Part shown: positions 34,074 to 43,295 of the stretch, one piece after another
Numbering within the stretch: position 1 is the first letter of the stretch
Layout: each line of letters starts with the position of its first letter
Translations under genes and position numbers: made by a program
NCBI GenBank assembly: GCA_022780515.1
Contig: JALEUV010000053.1
Span: 1 to 45,937 of the forward strand
Origin: Anaerococcus sp.
Lineage (GTDB): Bacteria; Bacillota; Clostridia; Tissierellales; Peptoniphilaceae
Reading direction: 5' to 3'
DNA: 45,937 nucleotides
Notes under the pieces: generated by a model
Told to the model about the DNA's origin: nothing
The model's input: the letters and a program-made list of their open reading frames with translations, nothing else
Databases searched by the model: none

Positions 34074-34838
34074 TTATTTAAGGTACTTACTCCTATTAGC
34101 TTCCATATAATCAAGGTATAGGTCAGATATCCTAGCTAGGACAATTCCTCCTATTACTAGGGTATAGATTAGCATAGCAATTATTATCAAGGTAAAAATG
34201 AAGGCAGTTCCCATGCCGAAGTTAGACCTTGCTAATAATACCATAATTATTAACAAAACTATAGGAAATATAGCAGCCTTTAGGTAAACCATAAAGGTCT
34301 TACCCATAAGGTCCTTACCTACCTTAAAGATATTCTTTATAGCCTCAAAGAGACCTATGTCCCTATATGAATCAACTAAAAAGTCTGCCATATAGAAGTT
34401 TGAATAGGATGTCAATAGGCTATATACTACGGCAAAGGCAACTATAAGAATGCCTACCAAGATTTCAGCAAAGGTGCCTGTAGTAGGTTGAGCGTCAATC
34501 AATGTAATAAATAAAAAGGCACCACCAAAGGCAGTTACTAGGGTAACTATAAAGGTAATAACTATTTGAACAATAATATTTATCAAAATAATCTTACCAT
34601 TTATGTAATTAACTTGATTTAGATATTCTCCTACACTTCCCATCCTATTTCTCAAAAGTCCACTACAAAGGGCAAATTGAAAAATAAGGGATAAAATCAT
34701 TAACAAGAATTGACCAACAAAAGTCATTATTAAACTATTGCCTGCTATGGCAAAAAACAACCAACTCGTGATTGATATCAAAACACTTGACAAGAGCATA
34801 ACTAGGATAAGTGATGATAATTTGTACTCTCTTTTCAT
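34074..34838 (-). CDS. Polytopic membrane protein, DUF975-like, function unknown
   Basis: 254 residues with about six hydrophobic segments and a basic N-terminus (MKREYKLSSLILVMLLSS). The central GLFEAIKNIFKVGKDLMGKTF and the ending ISDLYLDYMEANRSKYLK recall bacterial DUF975-like proteins, but I am not certain. AAGGAGG precedes the ATG. It stands alone upstream of the rplM promoter. Confidence 0.65.
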   Translation of the reverse strand: MKREYKLSSLILVMLLSSVLISITSWLFFAIAGNSLIMTFVGQFLLMILSLIFQFALCSGLLRNRMGSVGEYLNQVNYINGKIILINIIVQIVITFIVTLVTAFGGAFLFITLIDAQPTTGTFAEILVGILIVAFAVVYSLLTSYSNFYMADFLVDSYRDIGLFEAIKNIFKVGKDLMGKTFMVYLKAAIFPIVLLIIMVLLARSNFGMGTAFIFTLIIIAMLIYTLVIGGIVLARISDLYLDYMEANRSKYLK

Positions 34839-34931
34839 ATAGTCCTCCTTATAATATTATAGCAAATAATATTCAATTTAACAATGTAAACATTAACCTT
34901 ATTTTGGGTATAAGATAAAAGAGGTGATAAA

Positions 34932-35213
34932 ATGGATATAAAAATAAAATTAAACGAAAATGAAAATGAAGCGCAAGCCTTTGATGGAGAAAAGAAAATC
35001 GGCTTCTGCCAATACGAAGATAGGGATGACAACTATGTTATAACCCACACAGTAGTGGCTAGAGAATACGGTGGACAAGGCCTTGCAGGTAAGCTTGTTG
35101 ACACAGTAGTAGAAAAAGCAAGAGAAGAAGGAAAGAAGATCTTCCCTCTTTGCTCCTACGCTGTTAAGAAATTTGATGAATCAGAAGAATATAGCGATGT
35201 AGATGCTAGATAA
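34932..35213 (+). CDS. Small GNAT-fold N-acetyltransferase, YjdJ type
   Basis: 93 residues matching the minimal GNAT family known from YjdJ. The acetyl-CoA loop is REYGGQGLAGKLVDTVVEKARE, followed by the FPLCSYAVKKFDE motif. Members are single-domain and lack the N-terminal GNAT half; substrates are not known. AGAGGTGAT precedes the ATG. Monocistronic, divergent from the membrane protein gene. Confidence 0.88.
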   Translation: MDIKIKLNENENEAQAFDGEKKIGFCQYEDRDDNYVITHTVVAREYGGQGLAGKLVDTVVEKAREEGKKIFPLCSYAVKKFDESEEYSDVDAR

Positions 35214-35248
35214 TTATTACTAATACTTTCCCTCTTTTCTTAGAGATT

Positions 35249-36625
35249 CTAAGGATTGAGGGGATTATTTTTGGAGTCTTTTTTATATTTGAGCCTCATA
35301 TCTCTCGCAAGTAATTTTTTTATCTCCCCTTCTTCCCTCCTAACAAGAAATATTGTCACAAATAGGGTTAATAGCTCAGAAATTGTGAGGATATGCCAGA
35401 CAATTTCCTTTGAGAAAATCCAAGGTAGGCTAAAGATTAATAGTCCTATAATTACATAGCCCCTAAGGATAGTGATATAAAAGTCGTAGGTCGTATTTTT
35501 TACAGCACTCATAAAGCTCGCATTTACAATATTGTAGGCCATTATCAAGAAGGCTATGGAGAAAGTCCTTAAATTTTTACTAGTAAAGTCCAAAAATTCC
35601 CCATCATAGTCCCCTATAAATAAGTCAATAAAGAGCTTAGGTCTTAGATAAATTACAACAAACATAAGGGCTGATAGGATAAAGGCACTTCTTACCATAT
35701 ATTTTCTAAGTCTTAGGGCATTTTTATAATCACCCTTGCCAAAGTTAAAGGAAATTAGGGGCTGGCTGGCTTGGTTTATCCCGATTATTATATTTACAAC
35801 AAAGGACATAACATAGGATATTATGGTGTAGGAATCAAGACCCCTTATCCCATAAAGTCTGCCTATAACATTATTAAATAGAAGAGTAATAAAGCCAGGA
35901 GATAGCTCATTTAAGGCTCCAGGTAGGCCATAGGAAATTATCTCCTTTACTATATAAGCCTTAAAGTTAAACTTTCTAAATTTAAGCCTAGCCAGGGGAG
36001 ATATAAAATATGCCAGGTAGGCAAGGGCAGGAAGTAGTTGAGCTATCCCTGTCGCTATGGCCGCTCCCCTTACCCCCATGCCAAATTTAAAGATAAAGAT
36101 ATAGTCTAGGACTATATTGCTCAGAGCTGATAGGGCCATAAAGGCTGTAGCCAAGAAAGGTCTTCCGTCAGCCTTGACCATAATTTCAAATAAATATGCC
36201 ACTACATAAAAGGGAGCAAAGATTAGGATTACAGATAGGTAATCAATAACCAGAGTCTTGACTTCTGAGCTTGCTCCAAGAAATATTACAAGTTCATCTA
36301 TAAAAATAAGGCTAGGGATGGCTATAGCCAAGGATCCTATTAGGGATATAGCAAAGGCTATAGAAAAAATCTCGTCCGCCTTTTTCTTATTCCCCTTACC
36401 CAGTTGGTAGGTTACCAAATTCAGCGACCCTATGGATATTAAAATAGAGATAGCAAAGATAAAATTTACATAGGGCATAGAGATATTGACAGCTGTAATG
36501 CCCGTAGCTCCAACTCCTTGGCCGACAAATATCCCATCGACCATAGTATAGGTTGAGTATAAAATCATAGTTGCAATTGTAGGTAATAAGTATCTCAAAT
36601 AAGATTTAACTAAAGTCTTTTTCAT
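35249..36625 (-). CDS. MATE-family multidrug efflux transporter
   Basis: 458 residues with about 12 membrane segments in two related halves: TMVDGIFVGQGVGATGITAVNI and, in the second half, YTIISYVMSFVVNIIIGINQASQPLISFNFG. These are the paired MATE motifs. It probably exports cationic drugs or metabolites with sodium or proton exchange. TAGGAGAAAG precedes the ATG. Divergent from the MFS gene. Confidence 0.93.
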   Translation of the reverse strand: MKKTLVKSYLRYLLPTIATMILYSTYTMVDGIFVGQGVGATGITAVNISMPYVNFIFAISILISIGSLNLVTYQLGKGNKKKADEIFSIAFAISLIGSLAIAIPSLIFIDELVIFLGASSEVKTLVIDYLSVILIFAPFYVVAYLFEIMVKADGRPFLATAFMALSALSNIVLDYIFIFKFGMGVRGAAIATGIAQLLPALAYLAYFISPLARLKFRKFNFKAYIVKEIISYGLPGALNELSPGFITLLFNNVIGRLYGIRGLDSYTIISYVMSFVVNIIIGINQASQPLISFNFGKGDYKNALRLRKYMVRSAFILSALMFVVIYLRPKLFIDLFIGDYDGEFLDFTSKNLRTFSIAFLIMAYNIVNASFMSAVKNTTYDFYITILRGYVIIGLLIFSLPWIFSKEIVWHILTISELLTLFVTIFLVRREEGEIKKLLARDMRLKYKKDSKNNPLNP

Positions 36626-36775
36626 TCTTTCTCCTACCTATTATTATAAGAGCTAGATCGAGGAAAAAGTCAAGTATTGCCTGAGTTTTGTAAATAATCG
36701 TTAATAATTAGCTCATTTTCTTAGAAGATGGTATAGTTTTGCTAGTATGACGATTATCTTGGGAGGTTAAGATTT

Positions 36776-37927
36776 ATGAAATCTTATAGAAATACAAAAT
36801 TAACAGGACTTGCTATCCTTTCCATAGCACTTTTTCTAGCAACTAACTCTGCCATTTCGGGTAGCTTTCCCTTTATGCAAAGAGACCTAGGGATTTCTAG
36901 GGAAACTTCAGAATTTCTTATAACCCTATCATCCATAGCAGCTGTCATTACCATAGCTCTAAGCGAGTCTGTAACCCGCATCTTGGGGATGAAAAAATCA
37001 GTTCAAATCGGACTCATCATGGTCTTTTTATCAGGTCTTATCCCGGTTATTATAACCACCTACCCTTCTATTTTTATCTCTAGGATAATTTTGGGTGCAG
37101 GGCTTGGACTTTTTAATGGTCATTCTGCCAACTACATAAGTGCCTTGTACGAGGGGGAAAAACTCTCTAGCCTTATGGGCATCAGAAATTCTATGGAATT
37201 TATCGGTCAAATCCTCCTATTAATTGTAGCAGGATTTCTGATTAAGATTGAATGGGTCTATGGCTACCTGGCATATTGCCTAGCTATTATTGTCTTTTTC
37301 TTTTTTACCTATTATGTGCCTGATGTTAGTATCAAAAAAGAAAGAATCAAATTTCGTATGAACAAGCAAATATTCTTTTATGTATGCTTTGCCGGAATTA
37401 TGATAATGAATATAAACGCAATCTTAGTTAGACTTCCTAGCATAGTTACGATGAATAAAGGTATAGATGCAAATATAAATTCTTATATGATTATCCTTCC
37501 AATAGTTGGAATGATATCAGGATTTTTGTTTGGCTATATAAACAGGATTCTTAGGGGAAAAACCCTCTTTCTAGGTCTAATCCTCTACCTAATAGCCAAT
37601 TTTGCTATAACCATATCAGCCGATAGTCTATTCTCCTTCATCTTATCTATGTTAATAATATCCTTTAGCCAATCTCTCTGCTTTCCCTATATTTTTGCAG
37701 AGGCATCAAGATTTTCTAGGGGAACTACTAATAGAATAGTCAACAACCTTATATTTATAGGATGTAATATAGGAAGCTTTGTATCGCCATTCTTTTTAAG
37801 TATTTCAGGAAAGCTCGTGGATACTTCTTCCTTAACTATGCCTTTTTGGGCCTTTTGTCCACTATACTTATTTTTATTCCTTGTAGTCTTTTATGAATAT
37901 ATCAAGGTTAGGTCAAATAGGTCCTAG
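36776..37927 (+). CDS. Major facilitator superfamily transporter
   Basis: 383 residues with about 12 membrane segments. The first half has the loop motif ITIALSESVTRILGMKKSVQIGL, similar to the MFS motif A, and FISRIILGAGLGLFNGHSANY. The second half includes IMIMNINAILVRLPSIV. Substrate unknown. GGGAGG precedes the ATG. It converges with glsA and the two genes overlap by 4 nt. Confidence 0.9.
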   Translation: MKSYRNTKLTGLAILSIALFLATNSAISGSFPFMQRDLGISRETSEFLITLSSIAAVITIALSESVTRILGMKKSVQIGLIMVFLSGLIPVIITTYPSIFISRIILGAGLGLFNGHSANYISALYEGEKLSSLMGIRNSMEFIGQILLLIVAGFLIKIEWVYGYLAYCLAIIVFFFFTYYVPDVSIKKERIKFRMNKQIFFYVCFAGIMIMNINAILVRLPSIVTMNKGIDANINSYMIILPIVGMISGFLFGYINRILRGKTLFLGLILYLIANFAITISADSLFSFILSMLIISFSQSLCFPYIFAEASRFSRGTTNRIVNNLIFIGCNIGSFVSPFFLSISGKLVDTSSLTMPFWAFCPLYLFLFLVVFYEYIKVRSNRS

Positions 37928-38853
37928 ACAAAGATATTTAGTCCCAGGTCTTGGGATATTATCTTAAATAGCCCCTTGCCCCTTACGGAGTTACCTGTCT
38001 TATCAAGTCTCGGGCTATAGACTGCAAGGGAGCAAACCTTTGGCACTACTCCCACTATGGCTCCCGATACCCCAGACTTAGAAGGAATACCTACATTCAT
38101 TAGGTAGGCTCCACTATTTTCATACATCCCACAAGATGCCATTTGGCTAACTACAATTTGGACAATATTTTCTGGGACAATCATCTCCCTACTCTTTATT
38201 CCTATCCCCTTGTTGGCAAGGACTGCCCCCATCATGGCAAGGCCCTCTATATTTGTACCTATGGAGCAGGCCTTGATATAAAGGTCCAATACCTCATCTG
38301 GGTTTTGGTCAAAAATCCCCTTGGACTTTAGATAATAGGCTATGGCCTTGTTCCTATCTGCTGTAGCTATTTCTGATGTATAAATTCCTTCATCCATCTT
38401 GGCCCCATCAAAGTCTGACATAAACCTAAATAGCCCTAGGAGCCTATCAAATCTCTCCTCATTGTCACTTCCCAAAATCATAGAAGAAGTTGTAATGGCT
38501 CCTGCATTTATAAAGGGATTGGCAGCCTTATCCCCTATTGGTATAAGGGAATTAAACTCGTAGGAAGTAGGCTCAGATCCAACCTTAGAATAAAGGTAGG
38601 CAGGAGAGGTATCCGAAAGAGCCAAGATTAGAGTCAAAATCTTAGATATGGATTGGAGGGAGAAGACAATCTTATCATCCCCATAGGTAAAAACATCTCC
38701 AGTCGTACTCACCAGGCAAAAGGCAAAGTTATCCTCATCAACATTTAAAAGCTCTGGTATATATGAAGGGAGGTCTCCCTTGCCTATGTATTTTTTGCTA
38801 TTTTTAATAGCTAGTCTTATTTTTTCATCAATCAATTCTTTATTTAATAACAT
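37924..38853 (-). CDS. glsA: Glutaminase A
   Basis: Hydrolyses glutamine to glutamate and ammonia. The 309 residues follow the serine beta-lactamase-like fold: nucleophile Ser in FSLQSISKILTLILAL (S-x-x-K), the PTSYEFNSLIPIGDKAANPFINAGAI substrate region and the late SGVSGAIVGVVPK. Length matches YbgJ/YlaM types. Ammonia from it could feed AsnA. GGGAGG precedes the ATG. Confidence 0.95.
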   Translation of the reverse strand: MLLNKELIDEKIRLAIKNSKKYIGKGDLPSYIPELLNVDEDNFAFCLVSTTGDVFTYGDDKIVFSLQSISKILTLILALSDTSPAYLYSKVGSEPTSYEFNSLIPIGDKAANPFINAGAITTSSMILGSDNEERFDRLLGLFRFMSDFDGAKMDEGIYTSEIATADRNKAIAYYLKSKGIFDQNPDEVLDLYIKACSIGTNIEGLAMMGAVLANKGIGIKSREMIVPENIVQIVVSQMASCGMYENSGAYLMNVGIPSKSGVSGAIVGVVPKVCSLAVYSPRLDKTGNSVRGKGLFKIISQDLGLNIFV

Positions 38854-38967
38854 AATCCACCTCCCTTATATCATACTCCATGAAACGACTTTAAAAATAA
38901 TAAATAGAAAGCCTTTTCTCATTTAAATTTGCAATTAAAAAGCGTAAAATTATAGTAAGGAGTAGAT

Positions 38968-39558
38968 ATGAGAGTTATTGATATATTAAAAAATGATGAT
39001 TGGATCAGAAAATATGATTTTTATGAAGACTTTATGGCTTCACCATATTTTGACAGGCTAGTAGATACCTACCAAACTTTGAATGAAGATATCCTTTATG
39101 ATTCCAAAGTTCATGGCAAGGACCATATTGAGAGAGTTATATTTTTCGCCCTCCTTCTTTCCTTTGCCTATGACCTTGATGAGGCTGATACCGATATCCT
39201 TAGGGATGCAGCGAGCCTCCATGATACCATGAGGGTAAATGATGGATGGGACACAGACCATGGCAGGCGTGCTGCCCTGGGAAGCATTCAATTTGCAAGA
39301 AGTAAGGCAGAAGACCACAAGATCCTCCAAGCAGTTATAGCTGCCCATTCCGTAGACGATAAAAAAATGGATGATATAATAAAAGAATTTGTAGGTGATG
39401 AGAAAGACTATGCGAGAACCAAGAAACTTGCCAAGCTCTTTAAGGATAGCGATGGCCTTGATAGGGTTAGGATTAACCGCCTAGATCCTTCCTACCTTCG
39501 TAATGATTTCTCAAGAAATCTGCTAGACTTTGCATACGAATTTTATGAAAATTTTTAA
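38968..39558 (+). CDS. HD-domain phosphohydrolase
   Basis: 196 residues with the metal-binding HD pattern: HGKDHIERVIFF, ASLHDTMRVND (the HD pair), DHGRRAALGSI, then IAAHSVDD. Members of this family cleave phosphomonoesters or nucleotides; the substrate is not known here. AAGGAG precedes the ATG, with a TAAAAT -10 and TTTAAA -35 at a 17-nt spacing. The NlpC/P60 gene downstream has its own TATAAT. Confidence 0.85.
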   Translation: MRVIDILKNDDWIRKYDFYEDFMASPYFDRLVDTYQTLNEDILYDSKVHGKDHIERVIFFALLLSFAYDLDEADTDILRDAASLHDTMRVNDGWDTDHGRRAALGSIQFARSKAEDHKILQAVIAAHSVDDKKMDDIIKEFVGDEKDYARTKKLAKLFKDSDGLDRVRINRLDPSYLRNDFSRNLLDFAYEFYENF

Positions 39559-39615
39559 TTCCTATAAAGCTAAAAATATGGTATAATATAAATAATTTTG
39601 TTATAGGAAGGTAAA

Positions 39616-40683
39616 ATGAAAAATAAAAAGAAAATTCTAATCCTGTCATCAGCCTTTTTTATAGGTATGGGTCTAGTTGGGTCGCTACCATCCCTAGCTG
39701 ATGAGCTTATACTAAATAAAGAAAATACAGACGGTGTTTATATAAGATCCGATAAGGCCAATGATGCAGAAATTTATGGAGTGATTGAAGATTTTAATCC
39801 CATAGAAATTAAAGATGAAGATGACACCTGGTATCAAATATCCTACGAGGACAAGGATGCCTATATAGGAAAGTCTTGGTTCTTTAGACTAAAGGATGCT
39901 AAACTAATTAACCCTACCAACCTCAAAGAAAAGGCTGATTCTGATAGCAAGAACCTAACAGAAGATGAGCTTGATAAGGGAACTTCCCTTACTATCCTGG
40001 ACTTTGATGATAAGAGCGACTTTGTAAGAGTAGCATATAGGAGCAAAAAACGATACAACAGAACGGTCAACAAATTTCTAGATGATAAAGGCAAGGATAA
40101 GGACATAAATATAGAAGGCTATGTAAGACTATCATCCCTTGACCTAAGTAATGAAGATAAAGAAGAAATAGATAAAATTAAAAAAGAATACCAAAAAATA
40201 AACGAAAGTTTATCAAGACAAAAAGAAGCAGAAAGACAAGCCGAAGATGTAATAGAGTATGAAGAAATCTATATAACCTACCTAGTAGATGACAATGGAG
40301 ATATAATTGATGATCCTTCTAATGATATTGGAGCAAGCATTTACAATGATGCCGTAGAATATGTGGGTAGTCCCTATGTCTTTGGTGGCCTATCCAAGGA
40401 AGAAGGTATAGACTGTTCGGGTCTAGTGCTCCAAGTATTTTCCAATTATGGCCTAGACCTACCTCATAGTGCCAAGATGCAAGCAACCTATGGTGAAGAT
40501 ATAGAGCTAGGTGAAGAGAAGGCAGGAGATTTGATCTTCTTTGGCTCATCTTACGATGACATCTACCATGTAGCTATAGCTGATGGCTTTGGAAATATGG
40601 TCCATGCCGCAAATCCAGGTCAAGGAGTTATAGTAAGCCCAATCTATGATACTCCATTTGTTATAAAAAGAATATTTGAATAG
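39616..40683 (+). CDS. Secreted NlpC/P60 cell-wall endopeptidase with SH3-type domains
   Basis: 355 residues: a signal peptide at about 1-29 ending in SLA, one SH3-like domain (DGVYIRSDKANDAEIYGVIE) and a second partial one, a charged helical linker at about 185-225, then the NlpC/P60 domain. Its catalytic Cys is C267 in GIDCSGLVLQVF, with His residues in DIYHVAIADG and MVHAANPG. It cleaves peptidoglycan peptides outside the cell. A strong TATAAT lies before the gene. The thioesterase gene follows after 24 nt. Confidence 0.93.
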   Translation: MKNKKKILILSSAFFIGMGLVGSLPSLADELILNKENTDGVYIRSDKANDAEIYGVIEDFNPIEIKDEDDTWYQISYEDKDAYIGKSWFFRLKDAKLINPTNLKEKADSDSKNLTEDELDKGTSLTILDFDDKSDFVRVAYRSKKRYNRTVNKFLDDKGKDKDINIEGYVRLSSLDLSNEDKEEIDKIKKEYQKINESLSRQKEAERQAEDVIEYEEIYITYLVDDNGDIIDDPSNDIGASIYNDAVEYVGSPYVFGGLSKEEGIDCSGLVLQVFSNYGLDLPHSAKMQATYGEDIELGEEKAGDLIFFGSSYDDIYHVAIADGFGNMVHAANPGQGVIVSPIYDTPFVIKRIFE

Positions 40684-40707
40684 AGTTCTTCATTTATAAG
40701 GATAATT

Positions 40708-41082
40708 ATGAAAAAATTAGAAATTGGAATCAAAAAAACTCAAGAAAAAACTGTAACAGATAAGGATAGTGCAGAACTCTTTGGAAACAAGGGAGTAGAT
40801 GTCCTAGCTTCTCCTTATATGATTGCCTTTATGGAAGTTACTTCTAGAAAGCTAGTCGCTCCATACCTTAAGGACAATGAAACTACAGTAGGGATGTCCT
40901 TTAATATCGACCACCTAGCAAGCGCTAGGATAGGAGCTGAAATAAAGTGCGATAGCGAGCTTATAGAAATCGAAGGCAAAAAGCTAACCTTCAAGGTCAA
41001 GGTCTATACCGAAAATAAGGTAATAGGCGAAGGTCTTCACCAAAGATATATTAAAGATCCTAGTAAAATTAAAAAATTTTAA
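40708..41082 (+). CDS. FlK-like thioesterase (hotdog fold)
   Basis: 124 residues of the hotdog-fold thioesterase group related to fluoroacetyl-CoA thioesterase. NKGVDVLASPYMIAFMEVTSRK contains the family Thr/Ser and Glu positions, and FNIDHLASARIGAEIK the conserved His. Many housekeeping members act on acyl-CoA; substrate unknown. AAGGA precedes the ATG. Ends in a bidirectional terminator. Confidence 0.88.
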   Translation: MKKLEIGIKKTQEKTVTDKDSAELFGNKGVDVLASPYMIAFMEVTSRKLVAPYLKDNETTVGMSFNIDHLASARIGAEIKCDSELIEIEGKKLTFKVKVYTENKVIGEGLHQRYIKDPSKIKKF

Positions 41083-41101
41083 GGGACCCAGTGAGGTCCC
41101 T
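41082..41101. terminator. Bidirectional terminator between thioesterase and DUF1002 genes
   Basis: Perfect 7-bp arms AGGGACC/GGTCCCT (41082-41088 and 41095-41101) with T-rich flank on both sides. Confidence 0.8.
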
Positions 41102-41111
41102 CTTTTATTAC

Positions 41112-42083
41112 TTAATTTGAAGGATCATTTTCGTTTGATGAAAAAGCCTCCATTATTGAATTTATGATTGACTGAAAGAAGTTAGCTAACTTTTCTAAGA
41201 TACCTGATTCTTCTACTTCCTTGCCTATCTCATCAATTGTTTCCTTGTTGTCTTGGTAAAACTTATTAGCCTTTTCGGATAGGTCAGTTGCTAAGGTCTT
41301 TAGATTTTCCTTAACTTCCTCTGAGTCGATAGCTGAAGTCTCTTGGTAAGATTCGAAGTAGTTAACAAGGATTTCTATATTGTTATTAGAGAGAATATCT
41401 CCCATATCAACATCTGCCAAGGCATCCTTAATGTAGGTTACTATTTGGCTTGGGTCAGCCTTTTCTCCTTCATTTTCCTTGTGCTCTGCAAGTTTTTGTT
41501 TGACCTCTATAATAACTGTGTCTAGTTTTTCTCCATCAAAATTTTCTTTTCCTTCGTTTTCCTTTGCCACTTCACTAACTGCTTCTAGCTCTTTTTGGGC
41601 TACTTGGGTTCTATCGGTATCAAGGTCCTTTCCCCTAGCTTCTTCTGCCTTGTAGACACCTACTAAGGCAGATTCTCCTGTTACAGGCTTGATGGATGCA
41701 ACTATTATATCTGCATCGGTTATACCTGCAGTTATAGCTGCATTGGCGTATTGGCTTTCTGTAATTTCTGTAATATTGGCAGGGGTCTTTATGCTAACTC
41801 CTACGCCCTTATCCTCTACATCTCTCTTTACATAGACTGATGATATCATATTGGAATCAGCAGTAGAGTAGCCTAGGTATTTTTCTAGGTCTGAGCCATT
41901 TACACTTAGGATGTTTTCATCTCCTTTGGTACCCACAGCCTTATCGACTTCTGCCCTTTGGCTATCGCTTAGGGCTGCTCCATATACAAGGTCGTTCTTA
42001 CTCTCATCTATCCCACTTGCTAATGTAAGGCAAGGTACGATAAAGGCTGCTGACATAAGTCCTACTAGTATTTTCTTTTTCAT
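41112..42083 (-). CDS. Secreted DUF1002 (YpuA-like) protein
   Basis: 323 residues with a signal peptide at about 1-23 and the DUF1002 core (KAVGTKGDENILSVNGSDL, then TPANITEITESQYANAAI). B. subtilis YpuA belongs here; no function is known. The C-terminal half is helical and ends with an amphipathic FFQSIINSIMEAFSS. The start codon overlaps the mrp stop by one base (TAATG), with GAGGAG inside mrp, so it is translated together with the cytoplasmic Mrp protein. That is an odd pairing of a secreted and a cytoplasmic protein. Confidence 0.88.
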   Translation of the reverse strand: MKKKILVGLMSAAFIVPCLTLASGIDESKNDLVYGAALSDSQRAEVDKAVGTKGDENILSVNGSDLEKYLGYSTADSNMISSVYVKRDVEDKGVGVSIKTPANITEITESQYANAAITAGITDADIIVASIKPVTGESALVGVYKAEEARGKDLDTDRTQVAQKELEAVSEVAKENEGKENFDGEKLDTVIIEVKQKLAEHKENEGEKADPSQIVTYIKDALADVDMGDILSNNNIEILVNYFESYQETSAIDSEEVKENLKTLATDLSEKANKFYQDNKETIDEIGKEVEESGILEKLANFFQSIINSIMEAFSSNENDPSN

Positions 42084-42871
42084 TACAACTCCTCGATTTT
42101 TGTAATTATTGGATCTAGTTTGTCTATATCTATATCTTCTGCCCTACCTTGGTCGATTTTTCCAGAAATATTTGGATCGATTGGAAGTTTGACTAGGGTA
42201 TCTACATCATATTTGACTGCAACTTCTTCTATATTTGACTTTCCAAATATCTCATGACGGCTGCCACAGTCTGGGCATTCAAAATAGGACATATTTTCTA
42301 CGATACCAATGATGTTTTTACCCATCATCTTTGCCATCTTTAGAGATTTTTCTACAACCATCTCTACTAGACCTTGTGGAGTAGCCACAGCGATAACTCC
42401 ATCTATTGGTAGGGATTGAAAAACTGTAAGTGGGACATCAGCAGTTCCTGGAGGCATATCTACTATCATATAGTCGATTTCTCCCCAGTCTACATCTGTA
42501 TAGAATTGCTTGATAACTTGGGTAACTATGGATGATCTCCAAACAACTGGGTCAGTTTTTTCCTTCAAAATCATATTAACTGACATGATTTTTATTCCGA
42601 GGTCTGTTTCTGCTGGATACATGAGTCCATCCTTGGTGCCTCTTACTGGTTCATTGATACCAAAAGCCTCTGCTATAGATGGACCAGTTATATCGGCATC
42701 AAAGATGGCCACCTTGTAGCCCCTCTTGTTAAGTCTTGACGCTATAAGGGATGACACAGAACTTTTTCCTACTCCACCCTTACCACTCATAACCGCTATA
42801 ACTTTCTTTATATTTGAGCCCTCATGGGTATTAATTTTAAATTTATCTAAATTAATATTTTTCTTTTGCAC
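42083..42871 (-). CDS. mrp: Mrp/NBP35-family iron-sulfur cluster carrier ATPase
   Basis: 262-residue deviant Walker ATPase. Walker A MSGKGGVGKSS at 28-38, Asp in FDADITGP and the DMPPGTADVPLTV motif are those of Mrp. The CPDC motif in ENMSYFECPDCGSRHEIFG should bridge the cluster across a dimer. It likely carries Fe-S clusters to targets. Start is GTG with AAAGGAG upstream. Divergent from the T-box operon. Confidence 0.93.
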   Translation of the reverse strand: MQKKNINLDKFKINTHEGSNIKKVIAVMSGKGGVGKSSVSSLIASRLNKRGYKVAIFDADITGPSIAEAFGINEPVRGTKDGLMYPAETDLGIKIMSVNMILKEKTDPVVWRSSIVTQVIKQFYTDVDWGEIDYMIVDMPPGTADVPLTVFQSLPIDGVIAVATPQGLVEMVVEKSLKMAKMMGKNIIGIVENMSYFECPDCGSRHEIFGKSNIEEVAVKYDVDTLVKLPIDPNISGKIDQGRAEDIDIDKLDPIITKIEEL

Positions 42872-42969
42872 AACTTCTCCTTTAAAAATAAATAATCTTA
42901 ATTTATTATATAATTATATACGTTTTTTGAGCTTTTTCCATATCTTTAATAAGCCTTAACTACTTCCTC

Positions 42970-42997
42970 TTGACAATTCTTCTTTTCCTTGTAGAAT
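42970..42997 (+). promoter_or_regulatory. Promoter of the T-box operon
   Basis: TTGACA at 42970-42975 and TAGAAT at 42992-42997, 16-nt spacer. Transcription should start at about 43004, the base of Stem I. Confidence 0.7.
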
Positions 42998-43003
42998 ATT
43001 AAC

Positions 43004-43258
43004 AACAACTTTGATAAGAAGAGTAACTAGAGAGCTTAAAAGATAGAGAATCCTAGTTGGTGAAAATGGAGATTTTAAACTTTAGTGAATAAAGACTTAG
43101 AGTTTTGTTGGGGATGATTGATCTAGCAACGTGGCTTGCACGTTATAGCAAGAGAGTATGTAAGTACTTGCTGAGTTCTAGCTTGTGAGAGCTAGTTAAA
43201 ATAAGGTGGTAACGCGAATTTCGCCCTTAGTTTCCAATTGGGAGCTAGGGGCTTTTTT
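43004..43258 (+). ncRNA. T-box leader RNA controlling an amino-acid transporter (probably lysine-responsive)
   Basis: Uncharged tRNA binding switches this leader from terminator to antiterminator. The T-box sequence AAGGTGGTAACGCG is at 43203-43216, and the terminator (arms 43223-43230 and 43244-43252, then six T) follows. Stem I shows AGTA at 43021-43024, AGAGAG, and a GGTGAAA distal loop. A helix ACTAGAG/CTTTAGT encloses a 3' specifier strand reading GAATAAAGA (43086-43094). In that strand the two likely codon frames give AAA or AAG, both lysine. The specifier call is my pairing, not a computed fold. No second aminoacyl gene follows. Confidence 0.9.
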
Positions 43259-43295
43259 AAGTCTATTATCAAAGAAATATTAGAAAGGAAAATAT

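Noticed and set aside
37924-37927. Convergent overlap of the MFS and glsA stop codons as a regulatory device
   Set aside because: A 4-nt tail overlap is common in compact genomes and nothing else supports antisense control.
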